Source: an uncultured delta proteobacterium
GTDB lineage: Bacteria; Myxococcota_A; Polyangia; Polyangiales; Polyangiaceae
Assembly (NCBI GenBank): GCA_903906315.1
Contig: CAIVJW010000095.1
Coordinates: 1 to 64,000, forward strand
Direction: 5' to 3'
Length of the DNA stretch: 64,000 nt
In this document: piece after piece, positions 1-9,933 of the stretch
How positions within the stretch are numbered: position 1 is the stretch's first letter
How the letters are laid out: the number at the start of each line of letters is the position of its first letter
Translations under genes and position numbers: made by a program
The notes under the pieces: model-generated
Seen by the model: only the letters and a program-made list of their open reading frames with translations
Told to the model about the DNA's origin: nothing
Databases searched by the model: none

Positions 1-136
1 TCAAGCGAAGGCCGTGCGGATCTTCGAGCTCGCGCGCTGGATGCCGGTCCTTGCTGCATGTAGGCCAGCGCGAAGGAAGCACAGCGCAAATGCCGAGGCA
101 GCGTAACGAAATCGCTCTTCGCTTGCGAAGGTAGGG
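1..136. other. Left-edge stretch, no gene assigned
   Basis: No complete gene is visible here. One plus-strand frame is open from base 2 to a TAA at 104-106 (34 codons), so it could be the C-terminal tail of a gene that begins outside the window, but its translation has no recognisable motif. The stretch also lies just downstream of the stop codon of the TerB-like gene at 137-580, so it may hold the 3' end of that operon's transcript. I see no convincing hairpin terminator. Confidence 0.3.
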
Positions 137-580
137 CTAGAGCTTCATCCCCTTGGCGACTTCAACCGTGGCGTCCGTATTGGCAAGGTGCGCCAGGTGC
201 CCGAGCAGGTACTCCTTCACGCTCGCCTCGAGCTCGTCGAGCGCCGCTTCGTGGCCGAACGCGGCCGCAAAGGCGTGAATCGTCCCGCGCTCGGCGTCGC
301 TGGTGTGACCATCTGCCCACGCGAGCAGCAGAGCCGTCTTGAGGAAGAGCAGCCGGACGTCGTCGCTCGGGAGCAACGCGGAAAGCTCCCCCGCCTCGAT
401 GGCCGGGCGCCGCTCGAGCTCGGCGAGCGCCGCCGCGCCGCCCCCGACGTCGGCCCAGAAGGAGGCCACGAGGGCCGCCTCCCGCTCGTGAAGCCCGTCG
501 CACTTCGCCACGGCGAACAGCCCCCGCGCGATGGCCTCTGCCTGGGTGGTGTCGAGCGCGATCTCAGGTGAGAAGCTCAT
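137..580 (-). CDS. TerB-like (tellurite resistance B family) helical protein
   Basis: A 147-residue, acidic, all-helical protein. The segment from about residue 10 to 130 has the TerB/DjlA-N look: 'CDGLHEREAAL' near the start and 'LLLAWADGHTSDAERGTIHAFA' split over its middle, i.e. paired Asp-x-x-x-x-x-Glu motifs of the kind that bind metal in TerB. The ATG at 580 was chosen over an upstream in-frame ATG at 712 because GAAGGAGAC lies just before it and the extension would run into the intergenic region. It is the last gene of the eight-gene minus-strand operon, 73 bases after the AAA+ ATPase gene. TerB proteins act in the cytoplasm near membranes in Ter stress systems; the exact role here is inferred only from its neighbours. 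Confidence 0.72.
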   Translation of the reverse strand: MSFSPEIALDTTQAEAIARGLFAVAKCDGLHEREAALVASFWADVGGGAAALAELERRPAIEAGELSALLPSDDVRLLFLKTALLLAWADGHTSDAERGTIHAFAAAFGHEAALDELEASVKEYLLGHLAHLANTDATVEVAKGMKL

Positions 581-653
581 GTGTCCGTCTCCTTCTTCGA
601 CATCGATGGGGTATGCGGGAACGTCCGGCGCGTCGCCAAGTCCGCGGCGGCGG

Positions 654-2519
<1,866 letters not shown>

Positions 2520-2529
2520 CACGCCTCCC

Positions 2530-3318
2530 CTACCGCTCGATCGCGGCCATGAACTGCTCGGTCTCGCGCGCCGTCTGGCGGATGGACTCCACGCCGTCGA
2601 TGAGCTCGTCGAGCTGGCCGCCGAGCTCCGACGGCGTGCGCATGGTGACAATCTGATCGGCGAGGAGCTTGAACGTGTTCTCGATGAGATCGAGCTGCCC
2701 TCGCGCGACCTGAAGATCCCCGCCAATTTCGGCGTATTTGTCGCGACGCCTGGCGAGCACGTCGAGGTTCTTCTGGGCCACGCTGCGCTTGCCCTGGTCG
2801 TCGGTCGCTTCGAGCAGCCTCTCGAAGCGCGCCGCCTCCTTCTCGATCTGACGGACGTCGACCGAGCACAGGTACTGCGCGTAGCGCGTGCAGGTGAGGG
2901 CCAGCTCGAGGAAGCTCGCGACGAGCCGGTCGAGCTTCGAAAGCTCGCCCTGGAGGAGCTGCTGCGTGAACGCCGGATTCGTCGCGGCAAGCTCCAGGAT
3001 CTGGTCTCGCGTCGCCTTGAGCGCCCGGCAGCGGTCGGCTTCCTCGGCCGGCAGCGTCGCGAGCTTCGCGTCGGCCTCCGCCTCGCGCTTCGCGTCGACC
3101 TCGCGCTGGTGATACTTGTCGAACCACGTCCTCTGGAGCAGGGTCGAGTCCGGCGCGAACAGCATCCAAAGGGCCTCGACGCCGACGCCGACCACCGCGA
3201 TCCATGCGCTCTGCGTGGCCGCGGCGACGGCGAGGGCGCCGCCGAGCACGCTCAGGTTGTACGCGTTGATGAACGCGTACTTCGCGTACGGGGGCTTGTC
3301 GCCGTTGCGAGGGCTCAC
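2530..3318 (-). CDS. Membrane-anchored coiled-coil protein of the ABC/PspA operon
   Basis: A 262-residue protein I do not recognise by family. The N-terminal 60 residues contain two closely spaced hydrophobic stretches ('LSVLGGALAVAAA' and 'AWIAVVGVGVEALWMLF') that could form a membrane hairpin. The rest is highly charged and helical, consistent with coiled coil. The GTG start at 3318 overlaps the stop of the ABC ATPase gene in a GTGA tetranucleotide, so translation is probably coupled to it. The AAA+ gene follows after 10 bases. The layout suggests a membrane adaptor between the transporter/PspA part and the AAA+ ATPase. Function otherwise unknown. Confidence 0.75.
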   Translation of the reverse strand: MSPRNGDKPPYAKYAFINAYNLSVLGGALAVAAATQSAWIAVVGVGVEALWMLFAPDSTLLQRTWFDKYHQREVDAKREAEADAKLATLPAEEADRCRALKATRDQILELAATNPAFTQQLLQGELSKLDRLVASFLELALTCTRYAQYLCSVDVRQIEKEAARFERLLEATDDQGKRSVAQKNLDVLARRRDKYAEIGGDLQVARGQLDLIENTFKLLADQIVTMRTPSELGGQLDELIDGVESIRQTARETEQFMAAIER

Positions 3319-4157
3319 GAGGCCTTCTTCGCGTAGAGCAAGTCGAGGAGGTGCTTCTCGACCGCGCGAAACTCGTCGCTCGATTTGAGCCCGAGATCGC
3401 GGCGCGTGAAGGCGGGCAGATCGACGCGCTCCACGATGGTCGCCGGGCGCGCGGACAGCACGAACACCGTGTCGGCCAGGTAGACGGCCTCGGAGACGTC
3501 GTGCGTGACGAAGAGGATGGTGTTGTCCTCGCGCCTGGAGATGTCCACGAGCAAGCCCTGCATCTCCCACCGGGTGTGCGGGTCGAGCGCCCCGAACGGC
3601 TCGTCCATCAGGAGCAACTTCGGCTTGTTGATGAGCGTTCGAGCGATCGCGACCCGCTGCTTCATGCCGCCGGAGAGCTGCTTCGGGTACATCTTGGCCG
3701 AGTCGGCCAGGCCGACCGCCTCGACGTACTTCATGGCCGCCTCGTGGGCCTCGCGCTTCGCGACGCCGCGTAGGCGCAGGCCATAGGCCACGTTCTCGAG
3801 CACCGTCAGCCACGCGAAGGACGTGTACGCCTGGAAGACCATCCCCCGATCCCGGCCGACGCCCTCGATCACCTCGCCGTCGAGCCGCACCTCGCCCTGC
3901 GTCGGCGTGAGGAGCCCCGCGACGCACTTGAGGATCGTCGATTTGCCGCAGCCCGATGGGCCGAGGAAGACGATGATCTCCCCGCAACCAGGCTTGTTCG
4001 CGATGGAGAAGCTCACGTCTCGAACGGCCTCGACGTCATCGCCCGACCGTGATCGGTAGGTCACGCTGACCCCGGCGAGGGTGAGCTTGGGGGCCTCGGC
4101 TGCCGCTTCGCGGGCGGGCTCGGAGCCCTCGGCGCCGCCGCTCTCGGGCTCAACCAT
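3315..4157 (-). CDS. ABC transporter ATP-binding protein (SsuB/TauB/NrtD type)
   Basis: A 280-residue nucleotide-binding subunit of a type I importer. It carries all the motifs: Walker A GPSGCGKST (66-74), Q-loop Gln109, signature LSGGMKQ (161-167), Walker B LLLMDEP (181-187), D-loop and H-loop His219. It has about 25 extra acidic/Ala residues at the N-terminus. It most resembles ATPases of the nitrate/sulfonate/taurine group, in line with the permease and binding protein encoded just upstream. Its start overlaps the end of the permease gene by 8 bases and its stop overlaps the next gene by 4, so it is embedded in the operon. The substrate cannot be told from sequence. Confidence 0.93.
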   Translation of the reverse strand: MVEPESGGAEGSEPAREAAAEAPKLTLAGVSVTYRSRSGDDVEAVRDVSFSIANKPGCGEIIVFLGPSGCGKSTILKCVAGLLTPTQGEVRLDGEVIEGVGRDRGMVFQAYTSFAWLTVLENVAYGLRLRGVAKREAHEAAMKYVEAVGLADSAKMYPKQLSGGMKQRVAIARTLINKPKLLLMDEPFGALDPHTRWEMQGLLVDISRREDNTILFVTHDVSEAVYLADTVFVLSARPATIVERVDLPAFTRRDLGLKSSDEFRAVEKHLLDLLYAKKAS

Positions 4158-5061
4158 TGGCCGTCTCCCTCCACGGGAAGAGCAGGGAGTTCACCAGCCG
4201 GATGAGCGCATCCGTGGCAAGGCCGATGAGGCCAATGACGAGGATGCCCGAGAAGACCTCGGCCGTCTTGAGGTGGTTTCCGGCCAGCGCGATGAGGTAC
4301 CCGAGGCCGCGGCGCGCGTTCACGAACTCGGCCAGGATGACGTACGTCCAGGAGATCGCGTTCATGACGCGGAAGCTGTCGAAGATGTCGGGCAAGGCGG
4401 CCGGGATGATCACCGTTCGGATGACCTGGGCGCGCGTCGCCCCGAGCGTCAGCGCCGTTTGCAGGAGCTCCTCGGGCACCGCGCGGACGGCCGTGATCAC
4501 CACGGGCAGGAGGTAGACGAACACGCCGAGGAAGAGGAAGGCGATCTTCTCGCCCTCGTCGATGCCAAACCAGAGAATGAGCAAGGGAATGAACGCCGAG
4601 ATTGGCATGTACCGCAGCGGCGCCAGGATCGGGTCGAGGAAGCGCTCGACGGGCTCGAACGCGCCCATGAGCACGCCGAGCGGCAGCGCCACGAGCGCCG
4701 CCGCGGCGAAGGCCAAGGCGATGCGCACCGCCGAGGCGGCGACCGCGTCGAAGAGCGTCCCGTCGAGGATCATGCGCAGCGTGACCTGAACGACGCGCAC
4801 GGGCGAAGGCAGGAAGAGCTCGCCCACGAGAGGCGGCTGGCCGAGCGTGAGCACGCACCAGCAGACCAGCAGCAGCACCGGCAGCGCGAAGGCGAGCGGC
4901 AGCCGCAGCCGAGCCGACACGGGCCGCCGAATGGCCCACGTCGACTCGGGCGCGCGCCGCGCGGCGAGCCTGCTCTTGGCTACGACGGCCACGCCCGGAG
5001 GCCCGACCTTCGGGCCGCTGGCCGGCACATTCCCCTCGTTCGGCGGCACGTCTGCGCTCAC
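4150..5061 (-). CDS. ABC transporter permease (SsuC/TauC type)
   Basis: A 303-residue inner-membrane permease of the BPD_transp_1 family. After a hydrophilic N-terminal tail of about 50 residues there are about six membrane segments. The cytoplasmic EAA loop that docks on the ATPase is clear at about 202-222 (TALTLGATRAQVIRTVIIP). The start ATG at 5061 overlaps the stop of the substrate-binding-protein gene (ATGA), and its end overlaps the ATPase gene. It should form the channel of the importer served by the OmpA-fused binding protein. The long N-terminal tail is unusual for TauC/SsuC relatives. Substrate unknown. Confidence 0.92.
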   Translation of the reverse strand: MSADVPPNEGNVPASGPKVGPPGVAVVAKSRLAARRAPESTWAIRRPVSARLRLPLAFALPVLLLVCWCVLTLGQPPLVGELFLPSPVRVVQVTLRMILDGTLFDAVAASAVRIALAFAAAALVALPLGVLMGAFEPVERFLDPILAPLRYMPISAFIPLLILWFGIDEGEKIAFLFLGVFVYLLPVVITAVRAVPEELLQTALTLGATRAQVIRTVIIPAALPDIFDSFRVMNAISWTYVILAEFVNARRGLGYLIALAGNHLKTAEVFSGILVIGLIGLATDALIRLVNSLLFPWRETANG

Positions 5062-6716
5062 TCGACGCTGAGAATGACCTTGATCTCGGTGCGCCGGTTC
5101 TGCATCCGGCCCTCTTCGGTCGTGTTGACCGCGACCGGCTTGTCGGCGCCGAAGCCCGACGTCTTGAAGCGGGCCTCGGGGATCTTGAAGTTCGCCGCGA
5201 GGTACTTCTTCACGGCATCCGCGCGCAGCTTGGAGAGGCCGCGGTTGACCTCGGGGCTGCCCGTGCTGTCCGTGTGACCCTCGACGGCGAGGATGGTGTT
5301 GCCGAAGGCCAACATCGTGTCGCCGAGCGCGTCGAGCGTGAAGTAGGACCCTTCCATGATCTTGTCGGAGCCCGTCGCGAAGTGGATGAAGATCTGCTTG
5401 TTCACGATCGCGCGTTGCTTGGCCGGGTCGCCCTTCTTGCTCGCGTCGGGCTTGAAGTCCTCCACCACCTTCTGACCCGCATAGTCGGCGGCGAGCGACG
5501 CGACGAAGCGCGTATCCACGCAGTCCGTGGCCTCGACGACCTTGGAGATGACTCCCTGCTTGCGCCAGACCACGAAGGCGGCGTCGAAGAGCGCGACGAA
5601 CTGCGGGCGCGCGCCGGTGAGCCCGTAGAAGAGGGCGTTGTCGGCGAAGGGCGTGAGCTTCAGCCCCGAGAGCATGCCCGAGACGTCCTCGCCCGAGAGC
5701 TTGAGCGATTTACCGACGAGCTCATTCGAGCCGGCCGGGTCCTTGGCCATCGCCTCGATGCCGGCGAACCAGCCGTGGATGAAGTCGCGCACCGTCTCGG
5801 GGTACTTGTCGACGATCTCCTGCCGCGCGACGAGCGTGTCGGCGATGACGTTCGTCGCCGCGGAGGTGGACACGAGGACGTGGGCGTCGGCCTCGCGCGC
5901 CTTCACCGCCCCCGAGAGGTCGGGCTCCCAGGTCACGGCGGCGTCGACGTTCTTCGACCGGAACGCGGCGGCGGCGAGGGGCGCCTCGTTGGTGAACACG
6001 AGGTTCTTCTCGATGGTGCGCTTCTCGTCCGGGGTCAGGCCCGACTGGTTCAGCAGATAGAGGAGCAGCCAATGCGAGGGCGTGTAGCGGGTCGTCGCGA
6101 CCTTCTTGCCGCGGAGATCCTCGACGCTCTTGATCGTCTTGAGTGACACGATGCCGTCGCCGCCGCGCGACCAGTCCTGCTGCAGGATGGACTTGGCCTT
6201 GATGCCCTGCTCGGCCAGCGTCGACGCCTCACGGGCCCACGAGTCGACCGTGTCCCACATGATGTCCATCTGGCCGCTGGCGAAGGCGGTCAGCTTGGTC
6301 GCCGGGTCCTCGAAGACCTTGAACTCGACGGCGAGGCCGTACTTCTCCTTGTAGATCGACCCCGCGGCGTTCGGGGCGAAGCCCCCATTGGCCACGATGC
6401 CCGGCGCGTGGCCGGCCCAGGTGTTGATGCCGACGACGAGGGGCCGGCCGAGCTTGCCCTTGCCGAGCGTGACCGGGGCGACGCCCGTCACCGGCGCCTT
6501 GCGGTCCGGGTCCTTGACCTGCTCGAGCTTGAAGTCGTCCTTCGAGAGGCCCTTTGCGCCCGACGCGGATCCCGAGGGCGCCCCGGCGTCGGCGGAAGCC
6601 GCGCCTTCGGTGGCCCAGTCCTTTGCCTCGCTGCCGAACTTCTTCCAGAGCACGACGCCGAGAACGGCGACGATGACGAGGGCAATGAAGCCCTTCGCGA
6701 ACGGGGTCAGTTTCAC
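5058..6716 (-). CDS. Substrate-binding protein fused to an OmpA-type peptidoglycan-binding domain
   Basis: A 552-residue fusion. Residues 7-24 form a single N-terminal membrane anchor with no lipobox or clear cleavage site. After a linker, residues about 90-420 are an NMT1/TauA/SsuA-like periplasmic binding fold ('VVGINTWAGHAPGIVANGGF', 'FASGQMDIMWDTVDSW', 'DAAVTWEPDLSGAV'). Residues about 440-552 are an OmpA C-terminal domain with the two peptidoglycan-contact residues visible: Asp in GHTDSTG and Arg in LSKLRADAV. The protein should therefore sit in the inner membrane, bind a ligand in the periplasm and grip the cell wall. It lies between pspA (48 bases upstream) and the permease gene (4-base overlap). 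Related SBP/OmpA fusions have been annotated as phosphate-type binding proteins, but the ligand here is unknown. Confidence 0.9.
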   Translation of the reverse strand: MKLTPFAKGFIALVIVAVLGVVLWKKFGSEAKDWATEGAASADAGAPSGSASGAKGLSKDDFKLEQVKDPDRKAPVTGVAPVTLGKGKLGRPLVVGINTWAGHAPGIVANGGFAPNAAGSIYKEKYGLAVEFKVFEDPATKLTAFASGQMDIMWDTVDSWAREASTLAEQGIKAKSILQQDWSRGGDGIVSLKTIKSVEDLRGKKVATTRYTPSHWLLLYLLNQSGLTPDEKRTIEKNLVFTNEAPLAAAAFRSKNVDAAVTWEPDLSGAVKAREADAHVLVSTSAATNVIADTLVARQEIVDKYPETVRDFIHGWFAGIEAMAKDPAGSNELVGKSLKLSGEDVSGMLSGLKLTPFADNALFYGLTGARPQFVALFDAAFVVWRKQGVISKVVEATDCVDTRFVASLAADYAGQKVVEDFKPDASKKGDPAKQRAIVNKQIFIHFATGSDKIMEGSYFTLDALGDTMLAFGNTILAVEGHTDSTGSPEVNRGLSKLRADAVKKYLAANFKIPEARFKTSGFGADKPVAVNTTEEGRMQNRRTEIKVILSVE

Positions 6717-6764
6717 GGTCTCTCCGTACCTTCCGGCCCTCGTGCGGGGGGGCCTTCGCCGCGA

Positions 6765-7472
6765 CTACATCGTCTTGGTTGAGGCCTTCTTGGCGGCCGA
6801 GGCGGCCTTGAGCTGCGCGAGCTGTTGCTTGGCCGTGACGTCGCCGGAGGCCTGACGGAGCGCGGCCAGCCGCGTGTCGAGCTCGCTCGACTTGAGCTCC
6901 TGCCCGAGGTTTGCCTCCGCGACCGCGTTCTTGATGTGCGTCCGCACGTTGTCGAGGGCCTTGATCTCGGCGTCGACCGAGAGGCCGTCGAGCTGCTCGT
7001 TGATGCGCATTCGCGCCTGCGCGTTCGCCATCTTGGCGATCATCGTGTCCTTCTCCGCCTGCAGCTTGCGGATCTCGGACTGGACGTTGACGAGCGCGCT
7101 CTTGGCGCTGTCCGCGTCCTTCTGCGCGACGTCGAGCTCGGCCTTCAGGTCGCCCACCTCGGCCTCGAGGGCGGCCTTTTTCTGGAGCAGGATCACGGCA
7201 AGGTCGTCCTGCGAGGTCTCGACCGCGACGTTGAGCTCGGCCTCGACCTGAGCGAGCTCCTTGCTCCGGGCGGCGTAGCGCTCCGACAGCTCCTCGCGGC
7301 GCCGGATGATCGCGGCCGTCGCCTTCTTCAGCTGCGCGTATTTCCCGACCATCGCACCGATGGCGTTTTCATACGCGATCTCGGGGTGCTCCTTCTCTAT
7401 GTCGGAAATCCACAAGCTCACGAAGCCCTTCCAGAGATTGCCCAACCTGGCGAAGATCCCGCTCGACATCAT
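6765..7472 (-). CDS. PspA/IM30 family membrane-remodelling protein
   Basis: A 235-residue, almost entirely coiled-coil protein with the PspA/IM30 layout: a short amphipathic N-terminus ([18 protein letters not shown]) followed by long heptad-rich helices ('[19 protein letters not shown]'), ending in an Ala/Lys tail. PspA proteins belong to the ESCRT-III superfamily, bind stressed inner membranes and assemble into rods or rings. The gene is second in the operon, 21 bases after its first gene. In the classical Psp system PspA partners the AAA+ activator PspF; here the AAA+ partner encoded in the same operon is of a different, Ycf46/Vps4-like class. An adjacent Met codon is possible at the start (MM). 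Confidence 0.85.
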   Translation of the reverse strand: MMSSGIFARLGNLWKGFVSLWISDIEKEHPEIAYENAIGAMVGKYAQLKKATAAIIRRREELSERYAARSKELAQVEAELNVAVETSQDDLAVILLQKKAALEAEVGDLKAELDVAQKDADSAKSALVNVQSEIRKLQAEKDTMIAKMANAQARMRINEQLDGLSVDAEIKALDNVRTHIKNAVAEANLGQELKSSELDTRLAALRQASGDVTAKQQLAQLKAASAAKKASTKTM

Positions 7473-7493
7473 TGGCTCCTTGGTCGCGCGTCG

Positions 7494-8174
7494 CTAGCGC
7501 GGCGCGATGAGCTTCGGCGACTGCTCGACCACGCGGGCGATCGCCTCTTGCCCGAAGAACTCCAGCACCTGCTGCACGCGGAGCTTCTCCGCGTTACAGG
7601 TCAACGCGAGCTTGCGCTGCTCTCCGACCTGCTGCTCCATCAGGGCGCGGACGGCCGCGATCTCGGCGCTCAGCTGCTCGATACGCGTCGTCGACTCACC
7701 GAGCAGGCTTTGCGTGTCACGCTCGCCGTGCTGGGTGTAGGCCTCGAGTGCCTGGATTTGCTGCGCGCCGGCCTCGATGATCTGGTCGACCGGAATGCCG
7801 AACGCCGCGAGGGAGGCCTCGACGATGCGCTTCTTGATCTCGCGAGGCGCCTCCGCCGGCAGCGTCCCGAGCAGCGCGACCGCCTTCTCGACGCGCTGCT
7901 GCTCCTCGAGCGTGATCTCCGCCGCGCGGTAGACGGCCGGAAAGTCGACCACGCCGCCCTCCGCCCTCGGCAGGTCGCCCGTGAGCGCTGGCGCCGCGGG
8001 AGCGGTCGCGCGCTCTGCGGGCGAGGGCGCCGGCGGCGAGGGCGCGTCCTCCGCATACTTGGCGATCAGCTCGTGCGCCGTCTGATCGGCGCTCGGCTCC
8101 GGCGCAGCGTCGTTGTCTTCGTCGACGACGAACCACCCGAGTACGGTCTTGCCCAACCCCTTCTTCGCGGTCAC
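7494..8174 (-). CDS. Helical protein of unknown function, first gene of the PspA/ABC operon
   Basis: A 226-residue protein with a short basic N-terminus, a Pro/Ala-rich linker (about 25-75) and a helical C-terminal two thirds with coiled-coil character ('EESTTRIEQLSAEIAAVRALM'-like heptads near 160-185). No signal peptide or membrane segment is visible, so it is probably cytoplasmic. The GTG start at 8174 is supported by GGAGGG eight bases upstream and a TAGGGT hexamer farther up. It is not a family I recognise. Its position as first gene, 21 bases before pspA, suggests a PspA partner. Confidence 0.7.
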   Translation of the reverse strand: MTAKKGLGKTVLGWFVVDEDNDAAPEPSADQTAHELIAKYAEDAPSPPAPSPAERATAPAAPALTGDLPRAEGGVVDFPAVYRAAEITLEEQQRVEKAVALLGTLPAEAPREIKKRIVEASLAAFGIPVDQIIEAGAQQIQALEAYTQHGERDTQSLLGESTTRIEQLSAEIAAVRALMEQQVGEQRKLALTCNAEKLRVQQVLEFFGQEAIARVVEQSPKLIAPR

Positions 8175-8201
8175 GAGCGCCCTCCGTTTCCCAGCGCGCG
8201 G

Positions 8202-8207
8202 ACCCTA
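8202..8207 (-). promoter_or_regulatory. Candidate -10 element of the eight-gene PspA/ABC/AAA/TerB operon
   Basis: On the minus strand the hexamer reads TAGGGT and lies 27 bases before the GTG start of the first operon gene, leaving a leader of about 20 bases that includes a GGAGGG ribosome binding site. No convincing -35 box is seen, so the controlling sigma factor is uncertain. Confidence 0.4.
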
Positions 8208-8389
8208 GCCGATCCCTTGGCCCGACCACAAGGCGCCCGGCCGGCGCGGCGCCGAAGGAGGCTAAGCCCTCCGACATGCCCCGCGGCACGATCGACCGGA
8301 ACCGTGCCGTTCACCGGCCTCGCCGGTCTCACGTGGCCGCCGCTGCCCCCGCCCACAGACTCCCTCCACCAAAGTCTCCAGCAGTAGTG

Positions 8390-9928
8390 CTAATGCGCGC
8401 CCTCGACCGGGCCGCCGCGCGGGCGCTTGAGGAAGGCGGCGAGCACGAAGCAGCCGAGGAACACGACGGTCGCCCGGGTGAACCCGTCATTGAAGCTCAG
8501 CACGAGCGCCTGCACGCGGACCTTCAGCTCGAGCACCGTCTCGGCGACCAGCTCGCGCTGGAAGGTCTGCCCGCCGAGGCCGCCCTGGATCGCCCCGCTG
8601 ATCTCGTGCACGAGCGGGTTCGACGGGTAGATCGCCTCGCGCAGGTACGACGCGTGGACCTTCGTCCCGCGGTCGACGAGCAGGCCCATCCACGCGGTGC
8701 CGATCGATCCGCCGAGCTCGCGCGTCAGGTTGAAGAGGCCCGTCGCGTTGCCGCGCTGCGCGTGCGGCAGGTCCGACAGCGCGAGCATGCTGATCGGGAT
8801 GAACATGAAGCCGAGCGAGATCGCTCGGATGAACATGGGGCGCGTGAGGTCCCAGAACCCGGCCTGGTTCGTGAGGTGCGCGTTCATCCAGAGGCTCACC
8901 GCGACGCCCGTGATGCCGAAGAAGAGCATCCCCCGCGGGTCGACCTTGCCGACCATCTTGCCAATCATCGGCATGAGGAAGATCTGCGCGACGCCCGAGA
9001 CGAGGAACACGCGACCGATGTCGAGCGCCGAGTAGCGCATGACCGCGCCGCAGTAGAGCGCGAAGAGAAAGTTCCCCGAGAAGAGCGAGAGGCCGAGCAG
9101 GAAGTTGATGCCAGTGCCCGCGGCGTAGCTCCGGTTCAGGAAGACGCGCAGGTCGATGACGGGGTGCTCGGCCTCGAGCTCGTGCACGAAGAACGTGACG
9201 AGCGCGACCGCCGCGACCGCCGCGAGCCCGGCGATGAGGCGCGACTCGAGCCAGCCCTCGCGATTGCCCTCCTCGAGCACGTACTGCAAGGACGCCATGC
9301 CGATCGCGAGCAGGCCAATGCCGACCACGTCGACCGGCGCGCGCGAGGGCTGGAAGCCAGGCTCCTGGAGGGCCCGCAGGGCGAGCCACGCGGTGAACAG
9401 GCCGAGTGGCACGTTGACGAGGAAGACCCAGTGCCAGCTGGCCCAGTCGATGAGATAGCCGCCGATCGTCGGGCCGAGCAGCGGGCCGGTGACGGCGCCG
9501 AGGCCCATGAACGCCGCGGCCATGCCGTGCTGCGCGCGCGGGTAGCGCGCGAAGAGGATCGCCTGCGAAGTGGGCATGATCGCGCCGCCGCCGAGGCCCT
9601 GCAGCGCGCGGAAGGCGACGAGCGACGGCAGGCTCCAGGCGACGCCGCAGAGCGCGCTCGCGACCGTGAAGACCAGGATCGACGCCGCGAAGTAGCGTCG
9701 GTAGCCGAAACGCCGCTGCAGCCAGCCCGTCATCGGGATGATGACGATGTTCGCCATCATGTACCCGGTCGAGACCCACCCGATCTGGTCGAGCGGCGTG
9801 CCGAAGCTCGCGCGGATGTCGTTCAGCGCGACGTTGACGATCGTGATGTCGATGAGCGCCATCAGCGCGGCCGTCATGGCCACGAACGTGATGAGCCCCT
9901 TCGAGCCCGTGATCGGCGTCTCGCCCAC
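8390..9928 (-). CDS. DHA2-family multidrug efflux MFS transporter (EmrB-like)
   Basis: A 512-residue inner-membrane H+ antiporter with about 14 membrane segments. DHA2 hallmarks are present: DITIVNVALNDI in helix 1, the GWLQRRFGYRR loop (motif A), LQGLGGGAIMPTSQAIL and the antiporter motif C GPLLGPTIGGYLID. The GTG start at 9928, 5 bases after the stop of the membrane-fusion-protein gene, has GAAGGA 10 bases upstream; the open frame continues farther upstream, but through the other gene. With that gene it should form an EmrAB-type pump for hydrophobic toxicants. No TolC-like outer-membrane gene is nearby, so a distant one is probably used. Confidence 0.93.
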   Translation of the reverse strand: MGETPITGSKGLITFVAMTAALMALIDITIVNVALNDIRASFGTPLDQIGWVSTGYMMANIVIIPMTGWLQRRFGYRRYFAASILVFTVASALCGVAWSLPSLVAFRALQGLGGGAIMPTSQAILFARYPRAQHGMAAAFMGLGAVTGPLLGPTIGGYLIDWASWHWVFLVNVPLGLFTAWLALRALQEPGFQPSRAPVDVVGIGLLAIGMASLQYVLEEGNREGWLESRLIAGLAAVAAVALVTFFVHELEAEHPVIDLRVFLNRSYAAGTGINFLLGLSLFSGNFLFALYCGAVMRYSALDIGRVFLVSGVAQIFLMPMIGKMVGKVDPRGMLFFGITGVAVSLWMNAHLTNQAGFWDLTRPMFIRAISLGFMFIPISMLALSDLPHAQRGNATGLFNLTRELGGSIGTAWMGLLVDRGTKVHASYLREAIYPSNPLVHEISGAIQGGLGGQTFQRELVAETVLELKVRVQALVLSFNDGFTRATVVFLGCFVLAAFLKRPRGGPVEGAH

Positions 9929-9933
9929 GAAAG

